Positions 62,926-64,000 of a stretch of DNA of 64,000 nucleotides are shown piece by piece; positions within the stretch are counted from its first letter, which is position 1; every line of letters starts with the position of its first letter. A program made the translations under genes and the position numbers. A model generated the notes under the pieces. The model did not search any database. It had not been told where the DNA came from and was given only the letters and a program-made list of their open reading frames with translations. Where the stretch lies: contig NZ_BIFH01000037.1 of the NCBI RefSeq assembly GCF_003967355.1, positions 26,277-90,276 on the forward strand. Reading direction: 5' to 3'. Source of the DNA: Embleya hyalina. Its GTDB lineage: Bacteria > Actinomycetota > Actinomycetes > Streptomycetales > Streptomycetaceae.

Positions 62926-64000
62926 ATGATCAGCGTCGACACGACCGCCGCCCCCGCCCCCGCTTCCGCCCCCGCCACCACCTGGGTCGCGGGCTTCCGC
63001 TCCGCCGTGCTCGGCGGGTACGAGGAGATCCGGATCCAGCCCTCACGCGCCTTCCGTGACCAGACACTGCGACAGATCCTGCACATGGACGGCGGCGGCA
63101 CCACGTTGCGGGTGTTGCTGAGCAACGAATACGGCAGGGAGCCCCTGGTGATCGGGGCGGCGCGGGTCGGCTCGGCCGGCGCGGGCGGTCCCGTGGATCC
63201 GGCGGGGGAGGCCGTACTGCGGTTCGACGGGGCGGCCGAGGTGACCATCCCGGTCGGCGCCCGGATCCGGAGCGACCCGGTCGAGTTCGCCACCGAGGCC
63301 GGCACCGACCTGGCGCTGACCCTGTACTTCCCGGAGGACACCGGCCTGGCGACCTACGCGCACACCCCTTCCCAGAATGCCTACCTGGTCGCCGGCAACG
63401 CCTCGGGGCGGGCCGCGTTCGACGACGCGGAGGAGATCGACGGGCGGTACTACGTGGCCGGGGTCGACGTCCTGGCCCCCGAGGGCACCGCGATCGCCGT
63501 GGCGTTCGGGGACTCCTGGTTCGGCGGCGGTGGCACCACCGTCGGGGCCAACCTACGCTTCCCGAACCAGCTGAACCGGCGACTGGCCCGGGGCTGGGTG
63601 GTCAACCAGGGGCTCGGCGGCAACCGGCTGCTCACCGACGAGGTCGGGTTGCACGGGCTCGCGCGGTTCGAACGTGATGTGCTGTCCGTGCCGGGCGTCA
63701 CCCACGTGCTCTTCCACTTCGGCCTCAACGACCTGGGCCTGCCGGGCATGTCCGGGAAGCCGCCGGCCCGCGCGGCGGACCTGATCGAGGGCTTCATCGC
63801 GCTGGCGGCGCAGGCCCGCGCGGCCGGGCTGACCTCCATCGGCGCCACGATGGGCCCGTACGGCGGCACCATCTACCCGGGCGTGGACAGCGCCCAGGGG
63901 CGGGCGGAACGCCGTCGGGTGAACGACTGGATCCGTACCTCGGACGTCTTCGACGCGGTCGTCGACGTGGCCGCCGCGGTCCGGGACCCCGACGCCCCGG
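62926..64000 (+). CDS. SGNH/GDSL-family hydrolase, partial at window end
   Basis: The 5' part (358 codons) of a GDSL/SGNH esterase is cut off by the window edge. The first 180 residues form a beta-rich domain seen in related secreted or cytoplasmic GDSL enzymes (E-E-I-R-I-Q-P-S-R-A-F-R-D-Q-T-L-R-Q-I). The SGNH block I is A-F-G-D-S-W near residue 188, the Gly block is N-Q-G-L-G-G-N-R, and the Asn block is H-F-G-L-N-D-L-G. The catalytic Asp-x-x-His of block V lies beyond the window. AAGGAG is ten bases before ATG 62926. There is no signal peptide. Confidence 0.88.
   Translation, partial: MISVDTTAAPAPASAPATTWVAGFRSAVLGGYEEIRIQPSRAFRDQTLRQILHMDGGGTTLRVLLSNEYGREPLVIGAARVGSAGAGGPVDPAGEAVLRFDGAAEVTIPVGARIRSDPVEFATEAGTDLALTLYFPEDTGLATYAHTPSQNAYLVAGNASGRAAFDDAEEIDGRYYVAGVDVLAPEGTAIAVAFGDSWFGGGGTTVGANLRFPNQLNRRLARGWVVNQGLGGNRLLTDEVGLHGLARFERDVLSVPGVTHVLFHFGLNDLGLPGMSGKPPARAADLIEGFIALAAQARAAGLTSIGATMGPYGGTIYPGVDSAQGRAERRRVNDWIRTSDVFDAVVDVAAAVRDPDAP

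Overview
The window is very GC-rich and looks like chromosomal DNA of a filamentous actinomycete, most likely Streptomycetaceae (Streptomyces, Kitasatospora or Embleya-like). The reasons are the dense high-GC coding, frequent GTG starts, WhiJ-type XRE/DUF397 pairs, DUF5997, many NarL-type two-component systems, small Sec-exported proteins and leaderless promoters with TANNNT -10 boxes. This placement is an inference. I see no rRNA, tRNA, CRISPR, insertion sequence or phage gene.

Layout. 0.2-5.2 kb: an XRE/DUF397 regulator pair, a short-chain dehydrogenase with a divergent TetR regulator, a small exported protein, a cis-prenyltransferase and a YCII-domain protein. 5.3-18.4 kb: a metabolic block built around a PucR-type regulator. 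To its left, on the minus strand, lie an NCS2 nucleobase permease, the three subunits of a CoxMSL-like molybdenum hydroxylase, a CoxG protein and a nitrilase-superfamily amidase. To its right, on the plus strand, lie AllH (DUF2877), FdrA/AllF and AllG (DUF1116), the three subunits assigned to oxamate carbamoyltransferase in E. coli. After a small nucleotidyltransferase-like gene and a two-component system, the accessory genes of Mo hydroxylases (MoxR/CoxD, CoxE, XdhC/CoxF) follow at 21.7-24.9 kb. Together they look like a route for importing and degrading a purine-like or ureide-like nitrogen compound.

24.9-30.3 kb: a rhomboid-like protein, a second NarL-type system, an NTF2-like protein, a decayed gene holding a 51-bp perfect palindrome, and a secreted lipase. 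30.4-33.3 kb: a class IV-like lanthipeptide synthetase (LanL) and, just upstream, a 55-residue precursor with its own strong ribosome binding site. The cyclase domain carries a Cys / Cys-Cys-Gly zinc site, and no transporter is nearby. This is the best candidate for an undescribed system.

33.7-44.1 kb: a conserved actinobacterial protein, a secreted phosphoesterase with an MFS transporter and a beta-propeller protein, DUF5997 with a LysR-type ligand-binding protein, an LCP-family cell-wall ligase, a DUF885 relic, a small HTH/hypothetical pair, a haloalkane-dehalogenase-like hydrolase and YegP. 44.6-51.4 kb: two ECF sigma factors, each followed by a membrane-anchored partner, plus a two-gene glycosyltransferase unit and small exported or membrane proteins. 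51.4-64 kb: an 803-residue unknown protein, a RibD-type reductase, a DnaJ-zinc-finger membrane protein, an orphan NarL-type kinase, an OmpR-type two-component system, a secreted phospholipase A2, a TrmO relic, a TetR/MFS pair with an operator array, and an SGNH hydrolase cut by the window edge.

Several promoters share a leaderless design in which a TANNNT -10 box lies seven bases before the start codon. Two unrelated genes share the exact string TAGCGTCCGGGT directly before RTG.
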